DNA of 64,000 nt from Ancylobacter pratisalsi. Its GTDB lineage: Bacteria > Pseudomonadota > Alphaproteobacteria > Rhizobiales > Xanthobacteraceae. The stretch covers positions 3,468,001 through 3,532,000 of the forward strand of contig NZ_CP048630.1 of assembly GCF_010669125.1 (NCBI RefSeq), given 5' to 3'. Numbering within the stretch: position 1 is the stretch's first letter; each line of letters opens with the position of its first letter. Position numbers and translations under genes: made by a program. The notes beneath the pieces were generated by a model. That model saw only the letters and a list, made by a program, of their open reading frames with translations, searched no databases and was not told where the DNA came from. This document shows, piece after piece, positions 28,890-37,513 of this stretch.

Positions 28890-29428
28890 ATGAGCGAGAT
28901 CTGGTTTCGCACAGGAGAGGCCACCGTTCTGGCAGCCGATGGTCAGTTCACCGACGCTATGCCTGAGGTTCTGATTGGCTCGGTGCGCGGGCCTGCCGGG
29001 AATGCCTTCGCCTCCATGATGGGGCAGGTGCAGGGGCATACGCGCATGTTCGAGTCCGCGATCTCAACCAGATGGTGCGCCCGGCTACGATGATGACAAC
29101 AAAGGCGACAATCGAGTCGCTGGCGTATGTTGAGCTGCTTGGCGGTGTTGTTCAGGCCGCTATCGGCGATGCAATCGTGGACGCGCTCTCGGAGGGTATC
29201 CTGCCGAAGGAGCAGGCCGATGACATCTGCATGATTGTGATGGTCTGGCTCGATCCGCGTTGTGCGGAGGATGCGAACCTCGACAAGGCGGATCTTTACC
29301 GCACCAATTATGAAGCGATGAAGATCGCGGTAGAACGAGCGATGACCGGGCGTCCGACCGTTGATGAGCTCATCGCCAACCGCAAAACCGTCAAGCACTA
29401 CGCGCTTGAGGATGTCATCGAGTACTGA
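28890..29428 (+). pseudogene. Formaldehyde-activating enzyme (Fae) homologue, broken by a frameshift
   Basis: Two overlapping frames make one Fae-family protein of about 179 residues. The first, from ATG 28890 (AGGGAGA upstream), has FRTGEATVLAADGQF, AMPEVLIGSVRGPAGNAFAS and GQVQGHTRMFE; the second, open from before 29054, continues VRDLNQMVRPATMMTTKATI, LLGGVVQAAIGDAIVDAL and YEAMKIAVERAMTGRPTVDE. The join needs one extra base at 29052-29055 (GAGTC where GAGGTC would restore the frame). Fae condenses formaldehyde with H4MPT. At the place of the catalytic histidine of canonical Fae (AHIDLLIG) this protein has AMPEVLIG, so it resembles the divergent Fae paralogues rather than Fae1. It is a recent pseudogene, a sequencing error, or frameshifted in vivo; no slippery site is visible. 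Confidence 0.8.
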
Positions 29429-29434
29429 ACCCGC

Positions 29435-30898
29435 CTAGCCGTGGGCGTTGTCGCCGTCGTCGATGTGCTTGGGCGGGGAGGGTGCGCCGCTCTCGGTTAC
29501 GGCCGCGGTGCGCAGCGCACCGCTTGGATCCACGCTTGACGTGACGATGCAGTTGCGCCCCGCCTGCTTGGCAGAATAAAGCGCGCGGTCAGCGGCGGCG
29601 ATCAAGTTGCCTATGGGCATGTAATCGTGCCGGGAGGCGGGCAGTTCGTAGACGGTGACTCCGATACTCACCGTGACGATGCCCATCGCGCTGCCGGAAT
29701 GCGCGATCCTGAGGGATCGAACCGCCTCCAGCATGCGGCCTGCGAGGACAGTGGCATCGGCTTCATTGGTGTCGGCGAGAATGGCGGCAAATTCCTCGCC
29801 GCCATAACGAGCGATGACGTCACCCGCTCGGCGTGCGCAGCCACTCAGGGTCTCTGCCACCTTGCGCAGGCACTCATCGCCCTCCGGGTGGCCATAGAGG
29901 TCATTATAGCTTTTGAATTGATCGACATCGATCATGAGAAGGGCCATCGCTGGCGAATGGCCCCTATTGCGACGCATCTCGCGCGAGAGCACTTCGTCGA
30001 ATTTACGCCGATTGGGTAATTCGGTGAGGGAGTCCATTTCCGACAGCGCCGTCAGCCGCCGATTGGTGGCAACAAGCTCGCGTTCCAGCTCTTCGCGCCG
30101 GCGCACAGTGGCCGCCAACTCCTGTTCCGTCCGCTTCTGCCGACTGATATCGACGCTGGTGGCCAGCAGGCGGAGGGGCTCTCCGTCGGGGGACCGCTCC
30201 ACGATGCGGCCACGGCCCATGATCCAGAGCCAAGTGCCGTTTCTATGCTGTATCCGATAGGTCGCCTCAAAAACGTCGGTCCGACCGTCGATGAGATTCT
30301 TGTAGCTTTTGAGTACCTGCGGTAGGTCCTCCGGATGCACCACACTCCAGGCGACATGTTCGGCTCCGCCGATGGTCTCCTCCGGCAGGTAGCCAAGTCC
30401 GGACTTCCAATGTGATGAGCGGCGGACGCGGTTCGCCGGAATGTCCAGTTCCCATATCCATTGGTTTGCGCTTTCCATCGCGAATGCGATGCGCTTCTCC
30501 ATTTCGACGAGCGCCTCCGCCATTCGTTTGCGCTCGGTTATGTCCACCAGACCGATGGAGAGGCCCGTCAGCACTCCACTCTCTCGGAAGGCTTCGGCGG
30601 AGGCGAGGAATACCTTGCCGCGTTCACCGACCGGAAGTTCGTAGTCGTTGAAAGCCTCCCCACCCTCGGCTTTTTCCAAGGCGGTGATGACAAACTCTTT
30701 TGATCCGGGAAGCAGCGAGTTCAGGTCCTCGCCACGGATTCGGTCGAGAGGGCACTCCAGAGCTTCGGCGAAGCGCTCATTGGCGGCCAGGCAGCGTCGA
30801 TCGCGATTGACCACACATAAAGCCAGAGGCGCGCTCAAGTAAGCCGCCGCGAGTGTCGTGCCATCCCTTGAAGCTACCGAAGGCTGAGAGTTTTCCAT
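29435..30898 (-). CDS. PAS-PAS diguanylate cyclase (GGDEF)
   Basis: A 487-residue cytoplasmic protein without clear membrane segments. Two PAS domains occupy about residues 15-125 and 130-265 (the second with WLWIMGRGRIVERSPDGE and a PAC-like end). The GGDEF domain at about 290-460 has LTELPNRRKFDE and the active site RYGGEEFAAIL (GGEEF near 366-370). An RxxD inhibitory site (RAGD) lies five residues upstream, so product inhibition is expected. It makes cyclic di-GMP from two GTP in response to whatever the PAS domains sense. It ends seven bases from the stop of the Fae homologue, tail to tail. Confidence 0.92.
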   Translation of the reverse strand: MENSQPSVASRDGTTLAAAYLSAPLALCVVNRDRRCLAANERFAEALECPLDRIRGEDLNSLLPGSKEFVITALEKAEGGEAFNDYELPVGERGKVFLASAEAFRESGVLTGLSIGLVDITERKRMAEALVEMEKRIAFAMESANQWIWELDIPANRVRRSSHWKSGLGYLPEETIGGAEHVAWSVVHPEDLPQVLKSYKNLIDGRTDVFEATYRIQHRNGTWLWIMGRGRIVERSPDGEPLRLLATSVDISRQKRTEQELAATVRRREELERELVATNRRLTALSEMDSLTELPNRRKFDEVLSREMRRNRGHSPAMALLMIDVDQFKSYNDLYGHPEGDECLRKVAETLSGCARRAGDVIARYGGEEFAAILADTNEADATVLAGRMLEAVRSLRIAHSGSAMGIVTVSIGVTVYELPASRHDYMPIGNLIAAADRALYSAKQAGRNCIVTSSVDPSGALRTAAVTESGAPSPPKHIDDGDNAHG

Positions 30899-30995
30899 TG
30901 GCCGCTAGGCTGTACATTCTGTCACAGCTTATCGCTGGAATTTGCATACTGAAACGATCAATGTGCGTGAAGCCTTTGGAATATTAAGTCTTTGG

Positions 30996-33641
30996 CTAGC
31001 CCAGCGAGCGCGCCACGATATCGGCGACATCCGGCGACAGATCCCGCTTGTCGGCCACGCGCTTCAGGTTCCGTTCGGCAGATGCGCGGCGGACAGGCTC
31101 CAGCGAACGCCAGCTTTTGAATGCGCCCAGAAGGCGTGCGGCAACCTGCGGGTTGCGGGAATCGAGTTCCAGTACGGCATCGGCGACAAAGGTGTGCCCC
31201 GCCCCGTCGAGGCGATGGAACTGGGTCTGATTGGCGGTTGCGAAATTTCCAATGAGGGCTCGGACCCGGTTCGGATTTCCCATCGAAAAGGCAGGGTGTC
31301 TGGTCAGCTCACGCACTCGGTCCAGCGCGCCCGGTTCGGCGATCTGTGCCTGCAGGGCAAGCCACTTGTCGACTACCAGCGGATCGTCCTTGAAGCGCTC
31401 ATGGAACGCGGTGAGTGCCGCTTCGCGTACATCAGGTGCATTGTGGGCGAGGACAGACAGAGCGAAGAAACGATCCGTCATATTGTCAGCGGTCTCAAAA
31501 TGCGTGAGCGCCCGGGCGATATCGGCCTCTCCGCCGGTACAGGCGAGCAGGTCGAGGCTCGCATTGCGCAGAGAGCGCCGTCCCGCTGAGATCGCGTCAG
31601 GGGAGTAGGTGCCGGTGGGTGCATGCTGAACGTAGACGCGCTCCAACGTCGGCCGCAGTGCCTCGCCAAGCGTATGGCGGAGCGTACGGCGCGCGGCATG
31701 TATGGCATCGGGATCGACGTCCGTCCCGATCTCTCGCCCGACTTCTCCTTCGGACGGTACCGAGAGCACCTGGGCAACGAAGGCAGGATCGAGTGAAGCG
31801 TCGTTCAGGCTCGCGTCCATCGCCTCGACCAGAGCGGTCGGGTCATCGATCCTGATTCCCTCACGGGATTGGCCGCTGGCCGATACCAGATGATGGAGCG
31901 CCAAGGTCTGGCCGGCCTCGAAGCGGTTAAACGGATCGCTATCATGGCGGGCAAGGAACGTCAGATCCTCGGTGCCGAGGTTCGCGTTGAGTTTGACGGG
32001 TGCGGAGAAGCCGCGGTTGATCGAGGGAACCGGGCGCTCTGGTACATCGCGGAACAGGAAGCTCTGTTCCGGCTTGCTGACAAGCAACACCGTTCCCGCG
32101 GTATTCGTGCCGTCATCCGGATTGAGCGGCATGTCCTTCCCGTCCGGCCCAACCAGACCGAGCGCGAGCGGAAACAGCATGGCGTGCTTGTCGGGCTGGC
32201 CGGGCGTCGGGGGGAGTGTCTGCCGGATATCGAGCCGGTAGCTCCGTGCATCTGCGTCCCAGTGGCCGCTCACCTCGACCTGCGGGGTTCCCGACTGTGC
32301 ATACCAGAGCGCGAACTGCGAGAGGTCGACACTGTTGGTTTCGGAGAAGCAGGTCAGAAAGTCCTCAACCGTCGCCGCCTGACCGTCGTGACGGTCGAAA
32401 TAAAGATCCATGCCGGAACGGAAGCCTTCTTCGCCGAGAAGGGTCTTCAGCATGCGCACGACTTCGGCACCCTTCTCGTAGACGGTGGCCGTGTAGAAGT
32501 TATTGATTTCGCGATAGGTCGAGGGGCGTACGGGGTGAGCCAGCGGGCCGGCGTCTTCGGCGAACTGGTGACTCTTGAGTAGGCGCACATCGCCGATGCG
32601 CTTCACTGGACGCGAGCGCTGGTCGGACGAGAATTCCTGGTCCCGAAAGACCGTCAATCCCTCTTTGAGGCAGAGCTGGAACCAGTCTCGACACGTAATG
32701 CGGTTGCCGGTCCAGTTGTGGAAATACTCGTGGGCGATGATCGCCTCGATGTTCGCATAATCGGTGTCTGTCGCGGTCTCGGGGCTTGCGAGAACGTATT
32801 TGTCATTGAAGACGTTCAGACCCTTGTTCTCCATGGCGCCCATGTTGAAGTCTGCGACGGCGACGATGTTGAAAACGTCGAGGTCGTATTCGCACCCGAA
32901 GGCTTCTTCATCCCAGCGCATCGAACGCTTCAGCGCGTCCATGGCGTAGCTGGCACGGTCGGCCTTGCCGGGTTCGACATAGATGCCAAGCTCGACGGGC
33001 TTGCCGGTGGCGGTGACGAAGGGTTCGCTGATGCCGTCGAGCCGTCCGCCCACAAGAGCGAACAGATAGCAGGGCTTGGGCCAGGGATCGTGCCAGACGG
33101 CATAGTGGCGTGTGGTGCCTTCCACGTCGCCGCGTTCGACCGGGTTGCCATTGCCGAGCAGCACGGGGGCCTCGTCGCGCTCAGCCTCGATGCGGGTGGT
33201 GTAGACCGCGAGAACGTCCGGACGGTCGGGGAAATAGGTTATGCGGCGAAAGCCTTCGGCCTCGCACTGGGTGCAGTAGGTGCCGCTCGATCGATAAAGT
33301 CCCATGAGCTTTGTATTGGCTGAAGGGTCGAGCACGGTCTCGATCTGCAAGGTCACAGCGGCCTGTGGCGGCGCCAGAATGGTGAGCGAGGACGGGGTGG
33401 CCGCGTAGGCGGAGCCTCCCAGCGGCGTACCATTGAGGGTGATCGATTTCAGTTCGAGTTCGTCGCCATCGAGAACGATTGGTGAGCCGTGGCGACCGAG
33501 CGGATTGGGGCGCATCCCTAACCGGGCGATGACCGTCGTCACGCTCGGATGAAGCCGCACGTCGAGATCAACCGTGTCCACGAGCCAGTCCGGTGGGCGG
33601 TAGTCGGTCAGACGGACGGGCTTGGGATCGGCGTCGCGCAT
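30996..33641 (-). CDS. pepN: Aminopeptidase N (M1 family)
   Basis: An 881-residue protein from ATG 33641, chosen because AGGAG precedes it and MRDADPKPVRLTDYRPPDW is the usual N-terminus; the frame is open to 33866 but that overlaps the divergent gene. The zinc site is HEYFHNWTGNRIT at residues 304 onward with the downstream glutamate in LKEGLTVFRDQEFSSD, and the exopeptidase motif NMGAMENKGLN (GAMEN) is intact. The size matches the E. coli enzyme. It removes N-terminal residues from peptides in the cytoplasm. The promoter must lie in the 211-base gap to the acyltransferase gene, which also has to serve that gene. Confidence 0.95.
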   Translation of the reverse strand: MRDADPKPVRLTDYRPPDWLVDTVDLDVRLHPSVTTVIARLGMRPNPLGRHGSPIVLDGDELELKSITLNGTPLGGSAYAATPSSLTILAPPQAAVTLQIETVLDPSANTKLMGLYRSSGTYCTQCEAEGFRRITYFPDRPDVLAVYTTRIEAERDEAPVLLGNGNPVERGDVEGTTRHYAVWHDPWPKPCYLFALVGGRLDGISEPFVTATGKPVELGIYVEPGKADRASYAMDALKRSMRWDEEAFGCEYDLDVFNIVAVADFNMGAMENKGLNVFNDKYVLASPETATDTDYANIEAIIAHEYFHNWTGNRITCRDWFQLCLKEGLTVFRDQEFSSDQRSRPVKRIGDVRLLKSHQFAEDAGPLAHPVRPSTYREINNFYTATVYEKGAEVVRMLKTLLGEEGFRSGMDLYFDRHDGQAATVEDFLTCFSETNSVDLSQFALWYAQSGTPQVEVSGHWDADARSYRLDIRQTLPPTPGQPDKHAMLFPLALGLVGPDGKDMPLNPDDGTNTAGTVLLVSKPEQSFLFRDVPERPVPSINRGFSAPVKLNANLGTEDLTFLARHDSDPFNRFEAGQTLALHHLVSASGQSREGIRIDDPTALVEAMDASLNDASLDPAFVAQVLSVPSEGEVGREIGTDVDPDAIHAARRTLRHTLGEALRPTLERVYVQHAPTGTYSPDAISAGRRSLRNASLDLLACTGGEADIARALTHFETADNMTDRFFALSVLAHNAPDVREAALTAFHERFKDDPLVVDKWLALQAQIAEPGALDRVRELTRHPAFSMGNPNRVRALIGNFATANQTQFHRLDGAGHTFVADAVLELDSRNPQVAARLLGAFKSWRSLEPVRRASAERNLKRVADKRDLSPDVADIVARSLG

Positions 33642-33852
33642 CGCATTACTCCTACAGGTGGGCATCCAAGAACTAGGACTTTGACCAGACGACAGGAAGC
33701 CCCCAAATGGCGCGAATGCCGTCCCATATAGGAGGCTACGCTGAACAAGCCGCATTGGATGAATATCGGAACCTCGAGCGTTCTCTCTGGTTAGGGAGAC
33801 ACTACCCACTCGCATAGGCGGGATCGCTGCTGGTTCAACGAAGGCTTTCGGT

Positions 33853-35106
33853 ATGGGGTCGATCACGAAAAGCGGTCGCTTTGAAGCGCTGGATGCTTGG
33901 CGTGGTATAGCTGCGGTATTTGTATTATTATATCATTTTATATTAATATTCAAAATAGATGTCTTAAATTCGAAATTTACTTTGAACGGATATCTTTTCG
34001 TCGATTTCTTTTTCGTCCTTTCCGGCTTCGTTGTGTGCCATGCCTATCGCGGAAGGCTCCGTGACGTTCGGCAGGCTGGCGGATTCCTGATGCGTCGGGT
34101 CGGCCGGCTTTGGCCGCTGCACCTTGTGATGCTGTTCGCACTCATGATTGCGGTGATCGCCATCAACATTGCCGGCCACCATCCCGATCGACTGATGATC
34201 GAAGCGGACAGCGGTAGCTACTCCATGAAGGGACTGCTGCTCAATCTGGTGCTGCTGAATTCCATGGGGTTCTATGGTGTGGCGTGGAATGGCCCTGCCT
34301 GGAGCATCGGCGCCGAGTTCTATACTTACGTTCTCTTTGCGACAGTTGTGCTCGCAGTGGGTTCACGTCGCCTGCTGCTCGCAGCTATCGGGCTGTCGTT
34401 GACCTCTGCTGCGACCCTTCTGGTCGTCGCCCCCAGCTATATGAACTCTACGGCGGACTTCGGCTTCATCCGTTGTGTCGCGGGCTTTTTCGCGGGTGTC
34501 GGCGCCTGCCATGCATACGACTATCTGCGTGACAGGGAGCTGCCGCTGGCGAGTGTTTGGGAATTCGCGGTGGTTGCTCTCGCCGGCCTGTTCATTGTCG
34601 CTGCGGGATCTGGTCCGGACGAGGTGCGCCCGCTGAGCGTCGCCGCGCCATTAATCTTCGCCCTTGCCGTGCTTGTCTTCGCTCGTCAGCGGGGAGCTCT
34701 ATCCCGGCTGCTGTGCACGCGGGTCTTCCGTGCACTGGGCGAGTGGTCGTTCTCGATTTACCTCATCCACATGCCGCTGCTCATCCTGCTCAGCTACGGG
34801 CTTTGGCTTTATGGCGATCGGTCCGGAACGTCCCTACGCGTCGAGGTTGACGTGTTTGGTCACACGAAGCTTCTCTATGATCTTGGGAGCCCACTCGCGA
34901 CCTTCTGTCTGCTCGTCGTCTTTGCCACGGTCGCCATCGGCCTTGCGGCACTCAGCTATCGGGTGATCGAGGTGCCCTGGCGCGACCGCTTTGCCCGCCT
35001 TGCGCGCAACCATGAAACGGGTGGCCAGGCCTTCGCGCTGTTGCCGTCCCGCTCGACAATGGGGTCGCCCGTGCCGGTGCGCCTGCGCTCCAATGGCGGG
35101 CGCTGA
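33853..35106 (+). CDS. Acyltransferase-3 family membrane protein
   Basis: A 417-residue polytopic protein. The N-terminus has EALDAWRGIAAVFVLLYHF, with the catalytic-type histidine in the first membrane helix, then FVDFFFVLSGFVVCHAYRGR and RRVGRLWPLHLV; later segments include AWSIGAEFYTY and WSFSIYLIHMPLL. These fit the acyltransferase-3 (OafA/NodX/ExoZ-like) family that transfers acetyl or other acyl groups to surface or exported sugars. The acceptor is unknown. Bases about 33915-34005 are strikingly AT-rich (ATTATTATATCATTTTATAT) compared with everything around, which suggests acquisition of this gene or of its first part. Confidence 0.85.
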   Translation: MGSITKSGRFEALDAWRGIAAVFVLLYHFILIFKIDVLNSKFTLNGYLFVDFFFVLSGFVVCHAYRGRLRDVRQAGGFLMRRVGRLWPLHLVMLFALMIAVIAINIAGHHPDRLMIEADSGSYSMKGLLLNLVLLNSMGFYGVAWNGPAWSIGAEFYTYVLFATVVLAVGSRRLLLAAIGLSLTSAATLLVVAPSYMNSTADFGFIRCVAGFFAGVGACHAYDYLRDRELPLASVWEFAVVALAGLFIVAAGSGPDEVRPLSVAAPLIFALAVLVFARQRGALSRLLCTRVFRALGEWSFSIYLIHMPLLILLSYGLWLYGDRSGTSLRVEVDVFGHTKLLYDLGSPLATFCLLVVFATVAIGLAALSYRVIEVPWRDRFARLARNHETGGQAFALLPSRSTMGSPVPVRLRSNGGR

Positions 35107-35125
35107 TTACCGCGAGCGGGTAATC
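35105..35125. terminator. Inverted repeat across two abutting stop codons
   Basis: GATTACC (35105-35111) pairs with GGTAATC (35119-35125). The repeat contains the acyltransferase TGA and the folB TAA, which abut with no spacer. It may act as a weak bidirectional terminator; no strong T-run is present on either side. Confidence 0.35.
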
Positions 35126-35469
35126 TCGACGCCCGCATCACGGAAGATGCCGGCAATCGGAGCTGCAGGTTTGTGAACCTCGACCCGGACCTTTTCAACG
35201 ATCGGATAGCGGTCGAGCACGAGGCGAGCGATGGCATCCGCAAAGGCTTCCAGCATCTTGAAGCGCCGGCTGTTCGAGGCTTCATGGATGATGGCGAACA
35301 CCTTCTCGTAGCCGACCGTCCTGTCATAATCGTCGTGCGTCGCGGCAGGTCCGGTATCAAGCCACCAGTCCATATCCACAATGAAACGCTGCCCCAGTCG
35401 CGCCTCCTCCTCATGAAGCCCGTGATGGGCATGCAACTCGACACCTCGGAGGAAGACACGGTCGATCAT
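35107..35469 (-). CDS. folB: Dihydroneopterin aldolase (FolB-like), probably for H4MPT
   Basis: A 120-residue FolB-fold protein with RVFLRGVELHAHHGLHEEEA and the glutamate/lysine pattern GQRFIVDMDW, YEKVF and VRVEVHKPAAPI of dihydroneopterin aldolases. It forms 6-hydroxymethyl-dihydropterin, shared by folate and methanopterin synthesis. A ribosome site (AGGA) lies seven bases before ATG 35469. It is the last gene of an operon with the mfnF-like and mfnD-like genes, 15 bases after the former, so a dedicated role in making the H4MPT pterin is likely. A separate housekeeping folB may exist elsewhere. Confidence 0.88.
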   Translation of the reverse strand: MIDRVFLRGVELHAHHGLHEEEARLGQRFIVDMDWWLDTGPAATHDDYDRTVGYEKVFAIIHEASNSRRFKMLEAFADAIARLVLDRYPIVEKVRVEVHKPAAPIAGIFRDAGVEITRSR

Positions 35470-35484
35470 TGAGGGTTCCTGTGT

Positions 35485-36525
35485 TCAAGCAGGCGTAAGG
35501 GCGGCAGCAAGGAGACCGACGGCTACGGCTGGTGCGCAATCGGCGGCGTCGCCGGCAAGCGCGGGATCGTCTGTAAGCACGTCGGCGAGATCGAGGTAGG
35601 CGCTTTCTCGCCGTTCCGCGAGCCGAGCGGCGAGAAAGCGCCCCACACCCGCCCCGACCACAAGCCCCAGCTCACTCTCCATGCCCGAGGTGACGCAGTC
35701 CAATGCCCGCGACAGGCGATGAAGCTGTGCTTCGGAAAGATGCCGGGCGAGATTGCGCGCTCGGGGAAGGTTCGTCGCAGTGAGGTCCTGCCCGACCGTA
35801 CGCATCAGGCGCCGTGCGCTCGCGTCTTCGGTCTTGGGTCCATCATCAGCGCTGGGGTGAAGGTCGGCCTTGGCAGGCAATTCGCCGGTCAGTCGGTGAA
35901 CATCGGCGGTGGTGGCGTAGAGCTCGGCCATCATCGGCACCCACCGCCCTCCGAACGGGGCCTCGCCGGCAAGTGCCATAACCGGTGTGCGGGCGACGCC
36001 GCTATAGATCAGTTCATTATTGGCGAGCCTTTCGGCGTCGCTGAAACCGCGTGCGGCAACCCGGCCCGACCTGAACGGGATGATGTCCGTAGTGGTGGAG
36101 CCGATGTCGACAAGCACTCCTTCGGGCAGAAGATGGGCGAGTACTGCGGCCGTCGCGTACCAGTTTGCCGAAGCGATGGTTCCTGCATGTCCCGTGGCCT
36201 GATCCGCGGGCACAAAGCCTTCCGGGCCCGCGAACAGCGCAAGCGGGGCAGGGCCCAGCTCTTCAATCATGATCGCCGCGGTTCCGATCACACCTGCATG
36301 CCGATCGGGCCAAAGATCGGCGAGTTCGGCCGTCATCGTCGCTGCGGAAGGTATGTCCGGCGCGAACTCCGCGCGCAGCGTGCGCAGGGCCTGGCGCAGG
36401 TGGTGTTCGCCCTTCCACACAGGGCAGGGTGCGATCCGAACCGCGCGCAGTCGGCCATCCTGACCGAAGGCGGCGAGCTTCACATGCGCTCCCCCGACAT
36501 CCCATCCCAGACGCGCGATATTCAT
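35485..36525 (-). CDS. mfnF: H4MPT-linked C1 pathway protein, hydantoinase/MfnF family
   Basis: A 346-residue protein from ATG 36525 (ATGA overlap with the upstream gene); the open frame further upstream is a shadow. It has the ASKHA phosphate loops GWDVGGAHVKLAAF and VDIGSTTTDIIPF and the C-terminal VVGAGVGRFLAARLA. This is the 'H4MPT-linked C1 transfer pathway protein' family, homologous to archaeal MfnF, which joins the aminomethylfuran unit to the glutamyl-tyramine part of methanofuran. In methylotrophic bacteria it is expected to make methylofuran in the same way. The symbol is given by homology. Confidence 0.75.
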   Translation of the reverse strand: MNIARLGWDVGGAHVKLAAFGQDGRLRAVRIAPCPVWKGEHHLRQALRTLRAEFAPDIPSAATMTAELADLWPDRHAGVIGTAAIMIEELGPAPLALFAGPEGFVPADQATGHAGTIASANWYATAAVLAHLLPEGVLVDIGSTTTDIIPFRSGRVAARGFSDAERLANNELIYSGVARTPVMALAGEAPFGGRWVPMMAELYATTADVHRLTGELPAKADLHPSADDGPKTEDASARRLMRTVGQDLTATNLPRARNLARHLSEAQLHRLSRALDCVTSGMESELGLVVGAGVGRFLAARLAERRESAYLDLADVLTDDPALAGDAADCAPAVAVGLLAAALTPA

Positions 36526-37487
36526 CTTGCAATCACCTCGACCGATACGGTGGGCGGCAGGCGCGGCAGGTCGGGCACCGCACCATCCCGGATTAACTCG
36601 GCAACGAATGCCAGTGGATTGATGCCGAGTGCCTGCCGCAACCCGGCGTAACTGGTGGTCAGGCGCGGGTTGACCTCGACCACAACGGGACCCGTCTCGG
36701 TGACGATATAGTCCATCCCGACAATGCCATGCAGCCCCGGGAACGCCGCACCGACCCTGTCCGCCAACGCACGCAACGTGTCGTCGATGGGCAGAGCGCC
36801 GACGCTGACGCCGCGAAAGCTCAGCCGGTCCGCGGTTCGGCCGATATTCTGACGGTTGGCCGCCAGCACATGGGTACGACCACTCTGGCACAGCAGGGAG
36901 AGGCTTGCCGGCATACCTTCCACGTAGGGTTGAATGATGGTTTGTTCGGGAAGGTGCATCTGGGGTCGGTCAGAAAACACGAGCACGCCCAGCGCTCCAG
37001 CGCCGTCATCGGGTTTGACGACGAAGGGACCTGCCTGATCCTCAGGTATTTCGTCAACGCGCCAGGTTGGCACGGCACGAACACCCGCAGCCGTCAGGAT
37101 TTCAGCTGTGCGTGTCTTGCTCGAACAGTCGCGCAATGTTTGTAGGTCGGGGGCTATGACGCGTCGGTTGTGTGTGCGCAGTGTGGCTACGAACCGCTCC
37201 AGAATGCCGTCGGTTTCCGGCGCAATGGGCCAGCAGCAGTGGGCTTGGCGGGCCAGGGCATCCCATGTTTCGTGAGGGTCGTCACCCGCCTCCAGAGGCG
37301 TCGAGTGGCCGCGGGGGGGAGGGGGGAGGCGGGCGTCGTGGGTGGTGAGGACGCTGACGCCGGGCAGATCCTCCAGATCGCCGATAAGCGCGTCGCGCAT
37401 CAGCATTCCTTCGGCTATCAGACCCTGTGGCAGGTCCTGGCCGATGAAGCCGCCGGCCGTGACTGTTTCGCAGACGAAGACGAGCAT
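36522..37487 (-). CDS. mfnD: ATP-grasp ligase, MfnD-like (glutamate addition in methylofuran synthesis)
   Basis: A 321-residue ATP-grasp protein: N-terminal pre-ATP region (LVFVCETVTAGGF), lid and nucleotide part (PFVVKPDDGAGALGVLVF), and the metal-binding end GMDYIVTETGPVVVEVNPRL. The family includes archaeal tyramine-glutamate ligase MfnD. No tyrosine decarboxylase is present in the window, in line with reports that bacterial methylofuran contains tyrosine in place of tyramine, so the acceptor may be tyrosine. It opens an operon mfnD-mfnF-folB. Its start lies only 26 bases from the divergent HisA-like gene. Confidence 0.72.
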   Translation of the reverse strand: MLVFVCETVTAGGFIGQDLPQGLIAEGMLMRDALIGDLEDLPGVSVLTTHDARLPPPPRGHSTPLEAGDDPHETWDALARQAHCCWPIAPETDGILERFVATLRTHNRRVIAPDLQTLRDCSSKTRTAEILTAAGVRAVPTWRVDEIPEDQAGPFVVKPDDGAGALGVLVFSDRPQMHLPEQTIIQPYVEGMPASLSLLCQSGRTHVLAANRQNIGRTADRLSFRGVSVGALPIDDTLRALADRVGAAFPGLHGIVGMDYIVTETGPVVVEVNPRLTTSYAGLRQALGINPLAFVAELIRDGAVPDLPRLPPTVSVEVIAR

Positions 37488-37513
37488 CAGGGCATCCTGA
37501 GGGGAACCGAGCA

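Noticed and set aside
33642..33866. N-terminal extension of aminopeptidase N
   Set aside because: The family N-terminus starts at ATG 33641 with a good AGGAG site; the extension is Arg/Ser-rich and runs into the divergent gene.
36526..36891. N-terminal extension of the mfnF-like gene to 36891
   Set aside because: It would overlap the mfnD-like gene by 370 bases; the family N-terminus begins at ATG 36525, which has an ATGA overlap.
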